Shown here: positions 25,382 to 36,556 of the stretch, one piece after another | Layout: each line of letters starts with the position of its first letter | Numbering within the stretch: position 1 is the stretch's first letter | From: Paraphysomonas bandaiensis | Taxonomy: Eukaryota > Chrysophyceae | NCBI GenBank assembly: GCA_965644295.1 | Contig: CBFFRP010000362.1 | Span: 310,001 to 374,000 of the forward strand | Reading direction: 5' to 3' | Length of the DNA stretch: 64,000 nt | Notes under the pieces: generated by a model | The model's database searches: none | Told to the model about the DNA's origin: nothing | What the model saw: the letters and a program-made list of their open reading frames with translations, nothing else | Translations under genes and position numbers: made by a program

Positions 25382-25397
25382 GGTGTTTTTCAACACC
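25382..25397 (+). terminator. Histone 3' stem-loop of H4
   Basis: GGTGTT-TTTC-AACACC, 38 bp after the H4 stop: six perfect pairs and a TTTC loop. Flanks are ACAAACAT and ATTATTC. A purine-rich downstream element of animal type is not evident. Confidence 0.88.
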
Positions 25398-26318
25398 ATT
25401 ATTCTATGGAATTGTGTAATTTTCTTTATTGGTTGTAGGATTTCTTTATTAAATTGCTCACGTAGTGGAAGTATATATGAGATAATGTCTTCACTTGATA
25501 AATGTAGTGAGCAAGCAATGAAATCTCAGTAACGTGAGAAGTGTACTCTCATGTACGAAGTAAATTGTATATGGAGCACTGTTCTGGAAGCATGAACCAT
25601 ATTAACGACTCTAATACTTGCGAGGAAGAAGCAACAGGCCCTATTATGAGCAGCTGTTATTCCCAAGTCAAATATGGACGAACAGTTCGTATTGGCACTT
25701 GATATTAATAGACTTGGATATGCAGATATCTACGGAATATCATGTATAGAAAGTCTTCGAAGGCGGACTGCCGCAGCAACTATAACGCAAAGTTCTTGCA
25801 GACACTGCAGCACAAATGCGTTTCAAGATCAATGCACAGTTCGAATTTACTTGCTTTGATCTTGCCACGCATATCTGGTGCAGTATCTGATAGTCTTTCG
25901 CGTTGCGGTTGTGGCGACAGTCCGTCTTTCCATACTACATGTAGACACATACCATATAAGATGATTTGGACTTGTTAACTTCCATTTCTGGAGATGTTTC
26001 ATGCCAAAAACCAATGACGACGTCGTCATCATATGTACATACGTACATACTATGTTTTCAATCGATTCTTCATACTCTTGTAAAGACCAAATCCTTACAG
26101 TCCTTTTATAGACGACAGAGATCCATTCGCTATTAGAAGTAAAAAGATAGTAGAAAAGTATTGGAGGATGAGGTATGGAATGGCTCCTACTACAAGTCTA
26201 CAAGTTAGCTGTGTAAAGTTCTAGTGACTAAGTTAAACCTCTGAATATAGTAATATCACATCATTAAACATAATGCCTTCGTAGATCTGTTAGAATAACT
26301 AGCTAATACACGACATAC
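25398..26318. other. Intergenic with decayed gene copy
   Basis: Spacer between H4 and the orphan gene at 26319. The only recognisable content is the partial copy of that orphan gene at 26060-26205. Open frames at 25674-25978 show no domain or relatives that I recognise. Confidence 0.5.
26060..26205 (-). pseudogene. Decayed partial copy of the neighbouring one-TM gene
   Basis: On the plus strand, TTCTTCATACTCTTGTAAAG, ACGACAGAGATCCATTCGCT and TAGAAAAGTATTGGAGGATG align with matching blocks at about 26618-26775 inside the next gene. Differences and small gaps disrupt the frame. It looks like a decayed tandem duplicate covering only the membrane-segment part. Confidence 0.7.
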
Positions 26319-26915
26319 TTAGATATTTAGAGGTTCAGATTCAACTTGTTGATAAACAGAGCCAAGCCATTTCTCATCAACAAAATTTATATCGTCAGAA
26401 TACATTGCACTGTCTACATCTATGCTATCCTCTCCATACACTCGACTTGGAAGGTAGTCCATGTCAAAAGCCTGTATAGCTTTCAAATAACCCTCCTCAT
26501 CGTCAGGTGGTACGACGCACATCCATTGCTGAAGGTAATCGAACATTTCTTCGTCTGACATATCTAAGTGCTCACGAAGCCTCCCGTAATATTCTCTATC
26601 AAAAGAATCAATCGATCCCATAGATTCTTCACACACTTCTAAAGCATCAAATCCAAATAACCCTGTTTTATAAACGACAGGAAGCCAGTCGCTGTTAGTA
26701 GTAAACAGAGAATAGAAAAGTTTTGGAGGAAGAGGAATTCCAATCACCCATATAAGAATAGCTACTACTACTGAGCGACGTAAACACGGGTTGCGTTTGA
26801 TGAACCACTCCTCATCACAGTTCTCACGTGCCATGTTCTGAGATTCATTGTTGTGCTTGTTATTACCTGAGTTAGAACGGTTTCGTCTTGGTGCCATTAT
26901 AAATATAATGTACAA
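26319..26915 (-). CDS. Single-pass membrane protein, unknown
   Basis: I do not recognise this protein. 198 aa, intronless as read. It has a basic, Asn-rich N-terminus (MAPRRNRSNSGNNKHNN), then RNPCLRRSVVVAILIWVIGI as the single membrane helix, then an acidic C-terminal half with repeated DD/EE (MSDEEMFDYL, VPPDDEEGYL). ATG at 26897 (MAPRRN) is the more likely start, since the first six residues are hydrophobic and unusual. A decayed partial copy lies just downstream at 26060-26205. The start is 132 bp from a long TGTA array. Confidence 0.6.
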   Translation of the reverse strand: MYIIFIMAPRRNRSNSGNNKHNNESQNMARENCDEEWFIKRNPCLRRSVVVAILIWVIGIPLPPKLFYSLFTTNSDWLPVVYKTGLFGFDALEVCEESMGSIDSFDREYYGRLREHLDMSDEEMFDYLQQWMCVVPPDDEEGYLKAIQAFDMDYLPSRVYGEDSIDVDSAMYSDDINFVDEKWLGSVYQQVESEPLNI

Positions 26916-27046
26916 TTTACAAATAATATACTCAACTCCAGAGAATAACAGCTACAATAGATATGGCATTATACTTCCATTCTACATTGATAACTAGACA
27001 ATAGTTGCATGGGACAGAATAGTTGCTATTCTCGTACTTAAATATT

Positions 27047-27363
27047 TATGTATGTATGTATGTATGTATGTATGTATGTATGTATGTATGTATGTATGTA
27101 TGTATGTATGTATGTATGTATGTATGTATGTATGTATGTATGTATGTATGTATGTATGTATGTATGTATGTATGTATGTATGTATGTATGTATGTATGTA
27201 TGTATGTATGTATGTATGTATGTATGTATGTATGTATGTATGTATGTATGTATGTATGTATGTATGTATGTATGTATGTATGTATGTATGTATGTATGTA
27301 TGTATGTATGTATGTATGTATGTATGTATGTATGTATGTATGTATGTATGTATGTATGTATGT
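27047..27363. repeat. Perfect (TGTA)n array, about 79 copies
   Basis: 317 bp of uninterrupted TATG/TGTA tetranucleotide, then TTTGTACAC. It reads open in all frames as MYVC or HTYI repeats, which are not genes. It lies 132 bp upstream of the 26915 start. Confidence 0.98.
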
Positions 27364-28627
27364 TTGTACACTAAAATACCTATAATACAGTAGAATACAA
27401 TACAGCATGAGTGCAGTTGTGTATCTTCTGTAAGATCATACTCAGCACTGCTACGAGTGGCATTAACGACACACAACCACAGGCAGACACATCAAAATGG
27501 TTTGAACCACCCCTCAAATGAAGAGATCCAGCCTGGATACTATTGTACACACAGACAGCACTCTTAAAACCTGTGTACCAACTTGAGATGCAGGTACTGC
27601 TTGGGGCAGTGGGTGTCCGGACACAGGCATGTGTCAGTAAATCATATTTCTACAGGACTCCAGACCACTGGAACACCATCCCGTTTAGTCATTGCTTCAG
27701 AGGTGAATACTCTGAGAGATAGATGAAAACACTCTCATCCAAAACTTGGAATTACCAAATATATTTGGCAAATATATTACACGGGAAACTTCCTGGTAGC
27801 GTATAGACAGAGATATGCACTGTGATGAGGAATTATTTGAAGCGAATTTGAGGAGTCATTATAGCTACAACTTTAGCTCCTGTTATAGCACGTAAATAAA
27901 GTATTCTACGGCATGTGCCACAGCTACTACAGAGAAATCTTATTGTACCAAGTCTATACGATTGGAATAGACTTGGTTTCCTCGTAATAATAAATGATCC
28001 GAACTAGTCAACATTTAATTAAAAGGTTATTTATCTAATATGCTCGCCTATATCTACGCATAACAGAACAAAGGCATAATAGAAGTGAGAAATAACTAAT
28101 GCTGTATTGCTCATTCAGTAAAGTCATTCAGTAATAGAAAATAGAGACATATTTCGACATGAGAACATGAGCCCAACGTACGACTGTAGAATGTGTGTTA
28201 AATGTTTAGGCATTGTACTAAATTGCACTTCATAAAGTAAAATATCTAGCTGGGAGATTATACGAAATATTTTAACCACCCTGACAAGGTACACACACAA
28301 GCAGAAAATCAATTGTATTAAATAATAACCAACAGACAAAGGGTGTAATGACATATAAATTAATATTTATTTGATACAAACACCTGTTTATGAAATTTTA
28401 CATATGCCTACATTATAATATGTATGTATGTGTGAAGATTGAAGATGCAATGCTCTTCCCAAGGAGCCTCGTGTTAAGATCGGGTTGACAGCAACGTGGC
28501 CTTCTTGAGACACTCATCGTGATCAAGTATAAATGCTGATATCCAGCACCTGTATACTTTTATAAAAACAACACACACTTTTATTATTCAATATGCAATA
28601 GAGTATACAATTAATATTATAAACTAT
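27364..28627. other. Intergenic, no gene recognised
   Basis: AT-rich spacer between the TGTA array and the 3' end of the propeller-like gene. A small inverted repeat AGTCTATACGATTGGAATAGACT (27950-27972) is visible. No gene is supported. Confidence 0.5.
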
Positions 28628-31334
28628 TTAGCAGGTATTCTCACGAACAAACTGGTATAACTGCCACAGTTTTTCTAACTTCTCTTCTAGCTCAGCCTTG
28701 GTATATAGACAGTTACTTGATAATGTACATCCACTTCTGTTTATTTCAACAGCTGCCGATTGAGATCCGCTCTTGTAAAATCTGCTTGTATCTATCGATC
28801 TCATAATTGCTTCACATTCTGCAACAACCTAAATATAATACATAACCGTTCGACACGACTCTGAGACAACTCCACCACTGTACCTGCTGTAAGTCGTATG
28901 GAAGCGAGTATATATCACTATCAAGTGGGTTCAATTCGCTCGACTCCTCTGAATGTCCGTCAACTTCGCGATCTAGTACAGACAAAATGTGTTCCCTAAG
29001 CTGCGTTTGAATTTGACACAGCAGCAATCGTGAGTTACTCTTATGCCTAATGATTTCTATAGAGTCGCAGGATTTTACGTCTGCAGCACTGGTTGGGACA
29101 ACTGACTTCGAAACGGAATATGAGTACGAGATTTCCTGCTTCATACACGCTTGCTCAGTATGACGAGGAGATAGCACTCTATTGGCCACTTTTAGTCCTT
29201 CTGCATAGGTTGGAGAGTTGACCGCGCTCTGGATAGTAGACAATAGTTGTGTCGTCGTACGGGAAAGGGAGCTAAGAGCGGGATGTGAGTCACTTCGTGT
29301 AGGAATTGGTGTAGATAATGAATATAGAGAATTGCCAACATCTCGAATACTCGCACTTCGTGTAGAAGCTAGCAATGTGGATTCCTCAGAGGGTTGCAGT
29401 GGTGCTGGCAGGGATTTTAGAAACTGTACACTCATCTCTGATTGCCCCTTCATAGCTATGAGGATGTCTCCAAAACCTACATCCACAGTTCCCCAAGGTA
29501 AATCTGTCCCAACATGACCAGCGTCACTATATCCATAATTACTGTTTTCCTTAAAGTTTGGAATAAAGAAAGTTATGTCGAGGTAGTGGGACACAGGCAT
29601 TGAGATGTGGAGAGGCACGGTGAAGGAACACACATGCTTAGATACATTGCCACTGCTATCTGAACTCGGCAGAAATAGCGCTGTGGAATTGAAGCTCTTG
29701 AAAGACTGAGGATTGTCATGCGACGACGGGGCATGACTACCTGCCCTCCAAGTCACCCTAACGGCTCTCCCTTGTAGAGCACGGACTACAGAAATAGACT
29801 TTGTGGAAAGTGTAATACGGCCAGCGAACCCTTCTCTGTCAGCTGCGTGGGTACAGTGCTGATATACTCGAGGTTCCACATTAACAGACGCTTCCAAACA
29901 TTCAGGCCAGGCATGTCTCTCCATCATAATCAATAGGGACGACAACTGCAGTATTTCCCTCTCTGTGCGGCGCGCGTACTGCAGGACAGTGTGTTCAGCT
30001 TTAATAGCGGATGATATTTCACCCAAGACTTCCCTGACAGACTCAACAGTGCCAGGAGTAAGTACATCTCTAGAAGCGCAAGAATTAAAAGCTTGTTGAA
30101 GTGCAAGAATGTTTTCTCTGGCGCTCTGCACATTCAGCTGATGGGTGGTCTTTCTCATATCCGGTGAAGATGACATGGCCGATTCGGAGTTGCCGACCAG
30201 TGGAATAGGAACATCAAATATCCCACCCCCATGAAACACTACCACAATACTGCGTCGATCTGATGGCAAAGTAAATGAAAGAATGCGTTTGGTGTGAGGA
30301 GGGCTGATTACGTGTGGGACAGACAACTCCAGAGGGCACAATCCTGTTTGCTGAATGAAGTACGACGCTGTCAGTGCGCCCTCGTTGAGGTAGAGAAGCA
30401 CACCTTCAAAGGGTGAGATGGACTTACAATCAATCCCATCCGGCAGCATGATACGAGAACCTACTAGACTACTAGAGAAGGTAAACTCTGGTGAAGAGTC
30501 AAAGAGAGAGTAGACAGCGAGTGTGCGATCTGTGTGCACGAAACACAAACGCAAGCGGCATACGTTGGAAGGTATATCCACAGAGGTTTTAGAAATAAGG
30601 GGGGTCTGACTAAATATTCGAACGATAGGTGAGTAACTCATAGAAACAGGTGATAGTGGAAGGGTACTCGATGATAGACTTGCATTCTCTGAAATATGAG
30701 CGCTGTACTCTGGAGTCAACAGCTGATGATAAGCGACCGTGCCATCAGACATTCCAACCAATATGAGACGAGAATACTGATACAACTGCGATAGTTGAAG
30801 GCGCTTCATAAGCGCATTGTAGCATGGGCAAATATCACGCGAAAGTGTATAAATACACGTTGGAAATGAACTAGAAAGGCTTTGATATGGTGATCTAGGA
30901 GCTTCTACCTGCTTGATATCAACTCCTCCACTCGATGCGGATATTAAAAATATAGATGAATCGGAACAACCACAAACAAGTCGACAATCGTCATAACAAC
31001 AGGCTACCACAGAGCTCTCATATGAGTGCAGTAGAGACTGTTTGACAGTCACATCTCTGCCCTCTGCTGCCTCTGCTAATACATCGCTAAGACACCACTG
31101 ATGGTCACCTCTGTGGGCATCATGAGGGGCACTGTTCTCCTCTACAGTTAGCTCATATATACTGCCATTTGTAACTATAATATACACTCGTCCATCACCA
31201 GCAGCAGATATGTGAGATATGGTGCAGGGTAGTGGATGGGAGAGCACTGTCTGAGAGCCACGAGATATATGGACAGTATGTGTATGGGGGAAGGAGTGAA
31301 ATGTCCATTGACCGGAGGTGTCTATTAGTGTCAT
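28628..31334 (-). CDS. Long propeller-like/coiled-coil protein, FAAP100-like candidate
   Basis: Two exons, 31334-28884 and 28828-28628, joined in phase (55-bp intron); 883 aa. The N-terminal half is rich in short beta strands typical of a degenerate propeller (GRVYIIVTNGSIYEL, SRLILVGMSDGTVAYHQL, RRSIVVVFHGGGIFDVPI). The middle is helical (RENILALQQAF ... LQYARRTEREILQL), followed by beta-rich sequence. The C-terminus is a helix ending KLEKLWQLYQFVRENTC. This order and some segments resemble FAAP100, a subunit of the Fanconi anaemia core complex that works with FANCB and FANCL in crosslink repair. I judge that by eye only; a generic beta-propeller protein is the alternative. Divergent from the JmjC gene. 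Confidence 0.55.
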
Positions 31335-31719
31335 AGAAGAGGGATTGTATAGTGGCCCCTGGAATGCAGCGATGCATTGGAAGTAATGATGCTATCTATC
31401 TATGTGTCACTGATTCGAGGCCTCTGGAAGTGTACATAAGGCTGTGTGTATATAGGTACGCAGGTACATAGGTACATAGGTACATTATGTAGGCACCAAT
31501 GGAACATACGTATGGTGTTGTATGCAGTGCTGATTTGCTGCTGTTGTATACTATACGAGGTGCGGTATATAGTCCTTTCAGGCAGGCATGTACCACACCA
31601 TAACATATCTATGTATATATATCTATATTAAATCATACACAGTGCATCCGTCTCCATAACTCACCCTCATTATCACAACAACATGTCTATACACCCCCAC
31701 AGGTCGCTCTCATGTTTCA
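31335..31719. promoter_or_regulatory. Divergent intergenic region
   Basis: 385 bp shared by the FAAP100-like (-) and JmjC (+) genes. It carries a GGTACATA run near 31454-31486 and a TATATATC stretch near 31614. No defined motif can be assigned. Confidence 0.4.
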
Positions 31720-33830
31720 ATGAGCCATAGCAGCATGCTCCATCACACAAGTGTTAAGTTCCTATTAGTGTGCTGGCTTATAGTTAGAGCCGATATATAT
31801 GAAATGACTCGTCAAGAGGCCGCTCATACGGGCATCAAATACTCTATTCCTGCTATAGTGAATGAGTTTATGGCCTCTAGTTGGGCTCAATCGAGTGACA
31901 TCTCTCGCAATGATATGGCAGCCCATCACAATATTGTGACTTATTTTTGTAAGCAACGCAAAACTAAAACATGTACTTGGAGAGAATATTACAATGTATT
32001 CGACCATATCCGACAACCGTATGAGAATATGTTTGATCCTGGCGCCCACCCCATTGGCGAAGGTGTTGAAGACATTCAAAAGAAGTCACGCTCTGGCCAT
32101 TTGTACCAGGATACTTGCCATATCATTGAGAATCCAACAGCAAAAGAATTCTTCGAATATGTTGTCGGCAACAAGCCTGTTATTATTCGTGGCGTTATTC
32201 CGAGTCGTTTTCAATCCAAGGACTGGCTACTGGAAAACTTAAAAGATGTAATTGGTGATTCAGAGGTCCGTTTTCGAGCACTATCTATACTTTGCACTCC
32301 TTTTTTACGAAAGTAAATGTTTGTATTCCTATAGGTGGTTGTAAGTGCGGCACCGACAGCTGACTTTGATGGTCCGGAGAGTTTCTCACTATGGGGTTTA
32401 TATAACTACAGTACAGCCGACGTTGATCTAATTGTCCGTCCAGCGCACGTGAACATGTTGTTTTCGGAATACGCAGATCTTCTCTCCCGCAGAGATCGAA
32501 ATATATCCAGTCTATACTTAGAATATTTTCCAATGCCAGCTTTGTTTATGCAGCATCGTGTGAAATCTGGGAAAAACGAAATAATAAGTCAATTACCCCG
32601 GTATGAGTGGGCTAACTTTCTGATATCACGGTATCACTTACTGTGGTTGGGTGGCGGCTCAAATAGTCCTGAAAGTACGGCGAGCCCTACGAGTAGACTT
32701 CACTTCGACCGAATGGAGAATCTCATGACCGTTATTGCTGGCTCTAAAATATTTCGATTATATGACCCTTCGCAAAGTGAATACCTGTATGGTGGTGGGC
32801 CTGTGATTTCTGCATCGTTTAGTGCACACCTTCATCGTCGCCAGGGAGGCCCCCCTTCAATCACATTTACTCGATCCCCCACAACTATATCGCATGCAGT
32901 GAACACGTATCACACTTACAGTCCTGTGAACATCCGACAACCCAACTACGACCGACATCCTCGTTATAAGTATGCAAAGGAGATGGTTTGCACTGTGGAG
33001 TCGGGAGACACTTTGTATCTGCCGTCTCACTGGTGGCATGAGGTGAGAATTCTAGTATCTATACTGCAATACTGCAATATAACCACTTTCGTCGACAACG
33101 TACTACAGTAATAAATAGTATGTACTATGTATAGTTCTTTGCGATAATACTACGTGTGTGACTTTAGGTGACCTCTACACCTGACCATGAAGGAAAAAGT
33201 ATAGGGGTGAACAAGTTCTTCGAGCCTTTCTATAATAGGCTCGGGTTTAAGACCACTACTAATAGACTACAGCGCAATCGGTATTATGCCCATCTATACC
33301 CTGAAGGCAATGTGATGCCTTGTTCAGAGGATGACGTGTGTTTCCTTTCTGATGGTTTGTTGGATCCCGAAACAGATAAGGAGTTCAGAAGGTCTGATCA
33401 TATGGATGAAATATATCGTGACCCATACGAACACCAAACCACGACCTCGACGAAATCACGCATTGAGACTCAGGAGTGTCACTCAGATCAGCCTGTATAT
33501 GATGCGAACGTAAAGAAGAATGGCGTCATTGACAGAGGAGCTAATCGAAAGAGTACAGTGTTAAGTCGGTATCCGAAACGGAGAAGACGAGGAAAAAGAA
33601 TGTCGAAAGCTGTGTGTACTGATTCTACGTCAGAGTCAAACGGAAATGCAAGAGAAATTAGGAACAGGAATGAAAAAGAAATGTCTGCTCTTTATCGCGA
33701 CAAAGATTTGAGAAATGTGAGAAATAGAAAGGATGTTCATGGTGAAGACGAATTCGAAAATGTTCGCTACTCAAGTGTTAAATCGAGGCAACGTAAAGGA
33801 AAAAGAAATGCTAAACGATATCGGAGTTGA
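31720..33830 (+). CDS. JmjC-domain oxygenase, JMJD7-like, with signal anchor and basic tail
   Basis: Predicted Fe(II)/2-oxoglutarate hydroxylase or protease-like JmjC protein. Three exons: 31720-32265, 32335-33042, 33168-33830; 638 aa. A hydrophobic segment near the start (VKFLLVCWLIV) looks like a signal peptide or anchor. The cupin-type JmjC domain runs from KPVIIRGVIPSRF to GVNKFF. The HxD iron ligands are in RLHFDRMENL (His305, Asp307) and the distal His is in LPSHWWHEV (His417). VCTVESGDTLYLPSHWWHE matches the JMJD7 pattern. The last ~200 residues are charged and very basic (RYPKRRRRGKR, KRNAKRYRS). Signal sequence and NLS-like tail point to different compartments, so localisation is open. 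The first donor (GTCCGT at 32266) is weak but keeps the conserved frame. Confidence 0.82.
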
Positions 33831-34270
33831 CATGTGTACGTACTAGAACGTATTTCGTTTTCTATTGCTTAGTTATTCTAGAATTGATTACTACATTCTA
33901 GTTGTCCTAGGATACCTGTGTTTATACATCTTTATTAGTGCTTTCTGGTAAATGCTTATGTTTTGTCTAAAATAAATGTTCTATAACTGTTGTTGATTCA
34001 AAATTCAGACGGGCCATTAATATCAACACGACGAAAGTGTCGCCTTATAGAAACATAGAATCCCCGTAGGCGATACAGAACCACCCTAGGAAAAGCTTTG
34101 CGTTTCCAAATCACGGAGCAAACTACAATATACATAACCTTGGAAACTAGAAGTCAAATGCTCGCAGGAAATACTGCGTAATATATAATACTTTAGTTTT
34201 AGATTAATGGTTTCGATTTGCAGCTGTGAAATACGTAGTATAATACAAAACAAACACACTATTATTAATA
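33831..34270. other. Convergent 3' spacer
   Basis: Spacer between JmjC (+) and the DUF4604 gene (-). It is AT-rich with AATAAA at 33971. No gene seen. Confidence 0.5.
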
Positions 34271-34786
34271 TCAATCAAATGACAACAAGTTTTGTTTCAA
34301 TTTCTGCTTTTTCTTTTGCTTCTTTGGAGGTGTTGATGGTTCAGACACTTCCTCACTAGTACGCTTATGCGTATTCTGTCGCTCTCCATCTTTAGGCGCC
34401 TTCTTATGGAAAATAATCTTCCCATCTTTATAATACTGCACGGGATCCTCTGCTGGGGCATCATTTACTGCTTCAACTACACTAGGGGATTCCACAGAAC
34501 TTTGAAGGGGTTTAGTGCTGCTATCATCCACTGGAGTGTCTGTTTGTTTAGTTTCATCATCAGAATTATCTGAAGATATTCTCATATCCTTCTTTGCACT
34601 TTTTTCAACAATGACCGCCCCATCATTTCTAACAGCTTCCACATTATCATACTTGACATCATCGTATTCCACTCGTTCATTCAGATAGTTCTTCTTATTA
34701 GTAGTTAGCATATGTGAATATGCCTTTAAAAACTTTGGAACTTGACGCACAAAATGAGGCTTATTTGTCTTATCTTCACGGGGCAT
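34271..34786 (-). CDS. DUF4604 protein, KIAA1143-like
   Basis: 171 aa, intronless, mostly disordered. The family hallmarks are at both ends and in the middle: KPHFVRQVPKFLKAYSHML near the N-terminus, VQYYKDGKIIFHKKAPKDG, and a Lys-rich stretch (PPKKQKKKQKLKQ) leading to the C-terminal LLSFD. Human KIAA1143 has the same layout (FLxxF-type start, DGRIVYRK, LLSFD). Function of the family is poorly known; a nuclear role is likely from the basic end. Divergent from the membrane protein at 35167. Confidence 0.82.
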   Translation of the reverse strand: MPREDKTNKPHFVRQVPKFLKAYSHMLTTNKKNYLNERVEYDDVKYDNVEAVRNDGAVIVEKSAKKDMRISSDNSDDETKQTDTPVDDSSTKPLQSSVESPSVVEAVNDAPAEDPVQYYKDGKIIFHKKAPKDGERQNTHKRTSEEVSEPSTPPKKQKKKQKLKQNLLSFD

Positions 34787-35166
34787 TATGGAAAAGATTA
34801 TAAGTGAATTATTGGGTATGGTTCATGTTCTAGTTATGTGATAGGGCTCATTGCTGTCCTTTAGGTGGGAAGGTTCATATGTTAACATACTACACACTGT
34901 GCTGTATCGCTGTATCCCTTCCCACTATACTATTTCTACACTCTGTACTCTGTTGATACTCTGTATAAAGTCGAAATTTATAGCTTTTACACATATATTT
35001 CTCCATTTTTTTTATAAATCGGTATATTTTACTGTATAACAATGAATTGGGTTCGTTAATGTCTTGCACTCACACTGCCATGCAATCATGCAATGCATGT
35101 AAGCTTGCAATGAAAAGCTGAGCCAGTTTATACTTATGAAGTAGGTCCATAATATCACCTGCAAGT
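34787..35166. promoter_or_regulatory. Divergent intergenic region
   Basis: 380 bp shared upstream region of the DUF4604 gene (-) and the polytopic membrane gene (+). GCATG/CATGC clusters occur at 35079-35100. No specific element can be named. Confidence 0.35.
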
Positions 35167-36126
35167 ATGAATGCACTGACTCAATATCCTGCACTAACTT
35201 ATGCTATTGCATTGTTGTTATTCATTTTTTTTTCATTTGTATGTGGTGTTATTGCAAGCGAACCAGCCATGTTCACCAAACGATACGCCCGACGACACCG
35301 CATATGCGGTGGTATTTTATTCGTTTGGCTCATAATTGGTTTTATACATACTATGTGGGGGACGAGTGATATGTACGTCTATGTGATGTATGATGTTGCA
35401 CTCAGTGTACTTGGCATTAGCACGGCGGTGTCTGCTGCATACGATTTTCGCAAGGCCCATAATCATATCAAAAATAGAGCATCTGGCACTTTGGACGAAG
35501 ATGCAACAGTGACATTTAATGAAATGATTGAACATAGTTTCTATCAAGGTCTTAACCTTGCTCAAATTGTCGCCATCCATGCCATATCTCTCCTCGACAG
35601 TAGCACTCTATCCATTCGGGTAGTAATAGTAATGTTGGCAACGTCACCGTGGCTACTTCGATCTAAGTTTCCAGTCCACAGTTTTTCAGATAATTACAAT
35701 AAAGGGCAGTCTCCAAGTGCTTTAATTAGTATTCTGTACCGCGCCAAGAAGTACCAGTATGTCTTTTACAAGCACTTTCTTTTGCACGGACTGTCTTTTA
35801 GTGTAGCTATATCCGGTGTGAAAATTGCAGGATCTCCTCACTTTAGGTTGTACTGGCTATGCTTAAATACAAGTTACGTATTGGAGTTCTTCTTACAAAC
35901 ATTAGTGAAGAAAAAGTACATGTCCCAATTTTATATGCTATTGTTACAACACCTCCTTATGGCAGTAAGCACTATTGCTGCCATACAAGTGTTACCTCAT
36001 GTTTATTTAACTCTCGCTATGTTATCATTGCTGCTAAATTTTACCAACAGAAAACGGGAACTTGTCAATGCTACTATCGTAGTGATCACCGGCATTGTCT
36101 TGCGAAATTATCATAAGTTAATATAG
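35167..36126 (+). CDS. Polytopic membrane protein, unknown
   Basis: I do not recognise the family with certainty. 319 aa, intronless, with about seven or eight hydrophobic helices: YAIALLLFIFFSFVCGVIA, GGILFVWLIIGFIHTMWG, MYDVALSVLGISTAVSAA, IVAIHAISLL, VVIVMLATSPWL, FLLHGLSFSVAISGVKIAG, MLLLQHLLMAVSTIAAIQVL and VYLTLAMLSLLLNF. A central motif FNEMIEHSFYQGLNLAQIV looks conserved in character (a polar, aromatic loop entering a helix). Short basic loops suggest an internal or plasma membrane protein. No transporter or channel signature is evident. Confidence 0.8.
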   Translation: MNALTQYPALTYAIALLLFIFFSFVCGVIASEPAMFTKRYARRHRICGGILFVWLIIGFIHTMWGTSDMYVYVMYDVALSVLGISTAVSAAYDFRKAHNHIKNRASGTLDEDATVTFNEMIEHSFYQGLNLAQIVAIHAISLLDSSTLSIRVVIVMLATSPWLLRSKFPVHSFSDNYNKGQSPSALISILYRAKKYQYVFYKHFLLHGLSFSVAISGVKIAGSPHFRLYWLCLNTSYVLEFFLQTLVKKKYMSQFYMLLLQHLLMAVSTIAAIQVLPHVYLTLAMLSLLLNFTNRKRELVNATIVVITGIVLRNYHKLI

Positions 36127-36556
36127 CTATTTTATGTTAGAGGTTTTTTCTCCTACTATGTACTCTCCCGTCATAGGGCACGGCATATTATAAATTAGGT
36201 TCCAATAACAATACTAGTTCTAACTGGTCGAAAAGACTTATCACGCTACACATAAATTGACTTTGCCACACTACTACTGAACAGATGTACGGCTGTATTC
36301 GACATGTATGACGCTATATTAAGAATAGGTATATCTATTATGAATAAAGCTTTCTTATTAATGGCACGGCACGGTATATCACCCCGCAACAATGATATGC
36401 ATAATTCAGATCACCATAGAGTAAGAGCACCTTAGACATATACAAACATGATCCGATAATGTACTTATTCATTCAACTAACTTATAATATCACGTGGACA
36501 AAAACAATGGTCCCATATAAATGCTCAAAGTTTAGATATACTCAATAAAACTTGTC
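36127..36556. other. Convergent 3' spacer
   Basis: AT-rich spacer between the membrane gene (+) and the secreted-protein gene (-). Nothing recognised. Confidence 0.5.

Noticed and set aside
25674-25978. Overlapping short open frames downstream of H4
   Set aside because: They overlap in two frames, have no recognisable features and sit beside a decayed gene copy.
27023-27476. Long open frames encoding MYVC or HTYI repeats on both strands, also at 37404-37796 and 41554-41989
   Set aside because: They are readings of the TGTA tetranucleotide array, open in several frames at once because the unit contains no stop in those phases.
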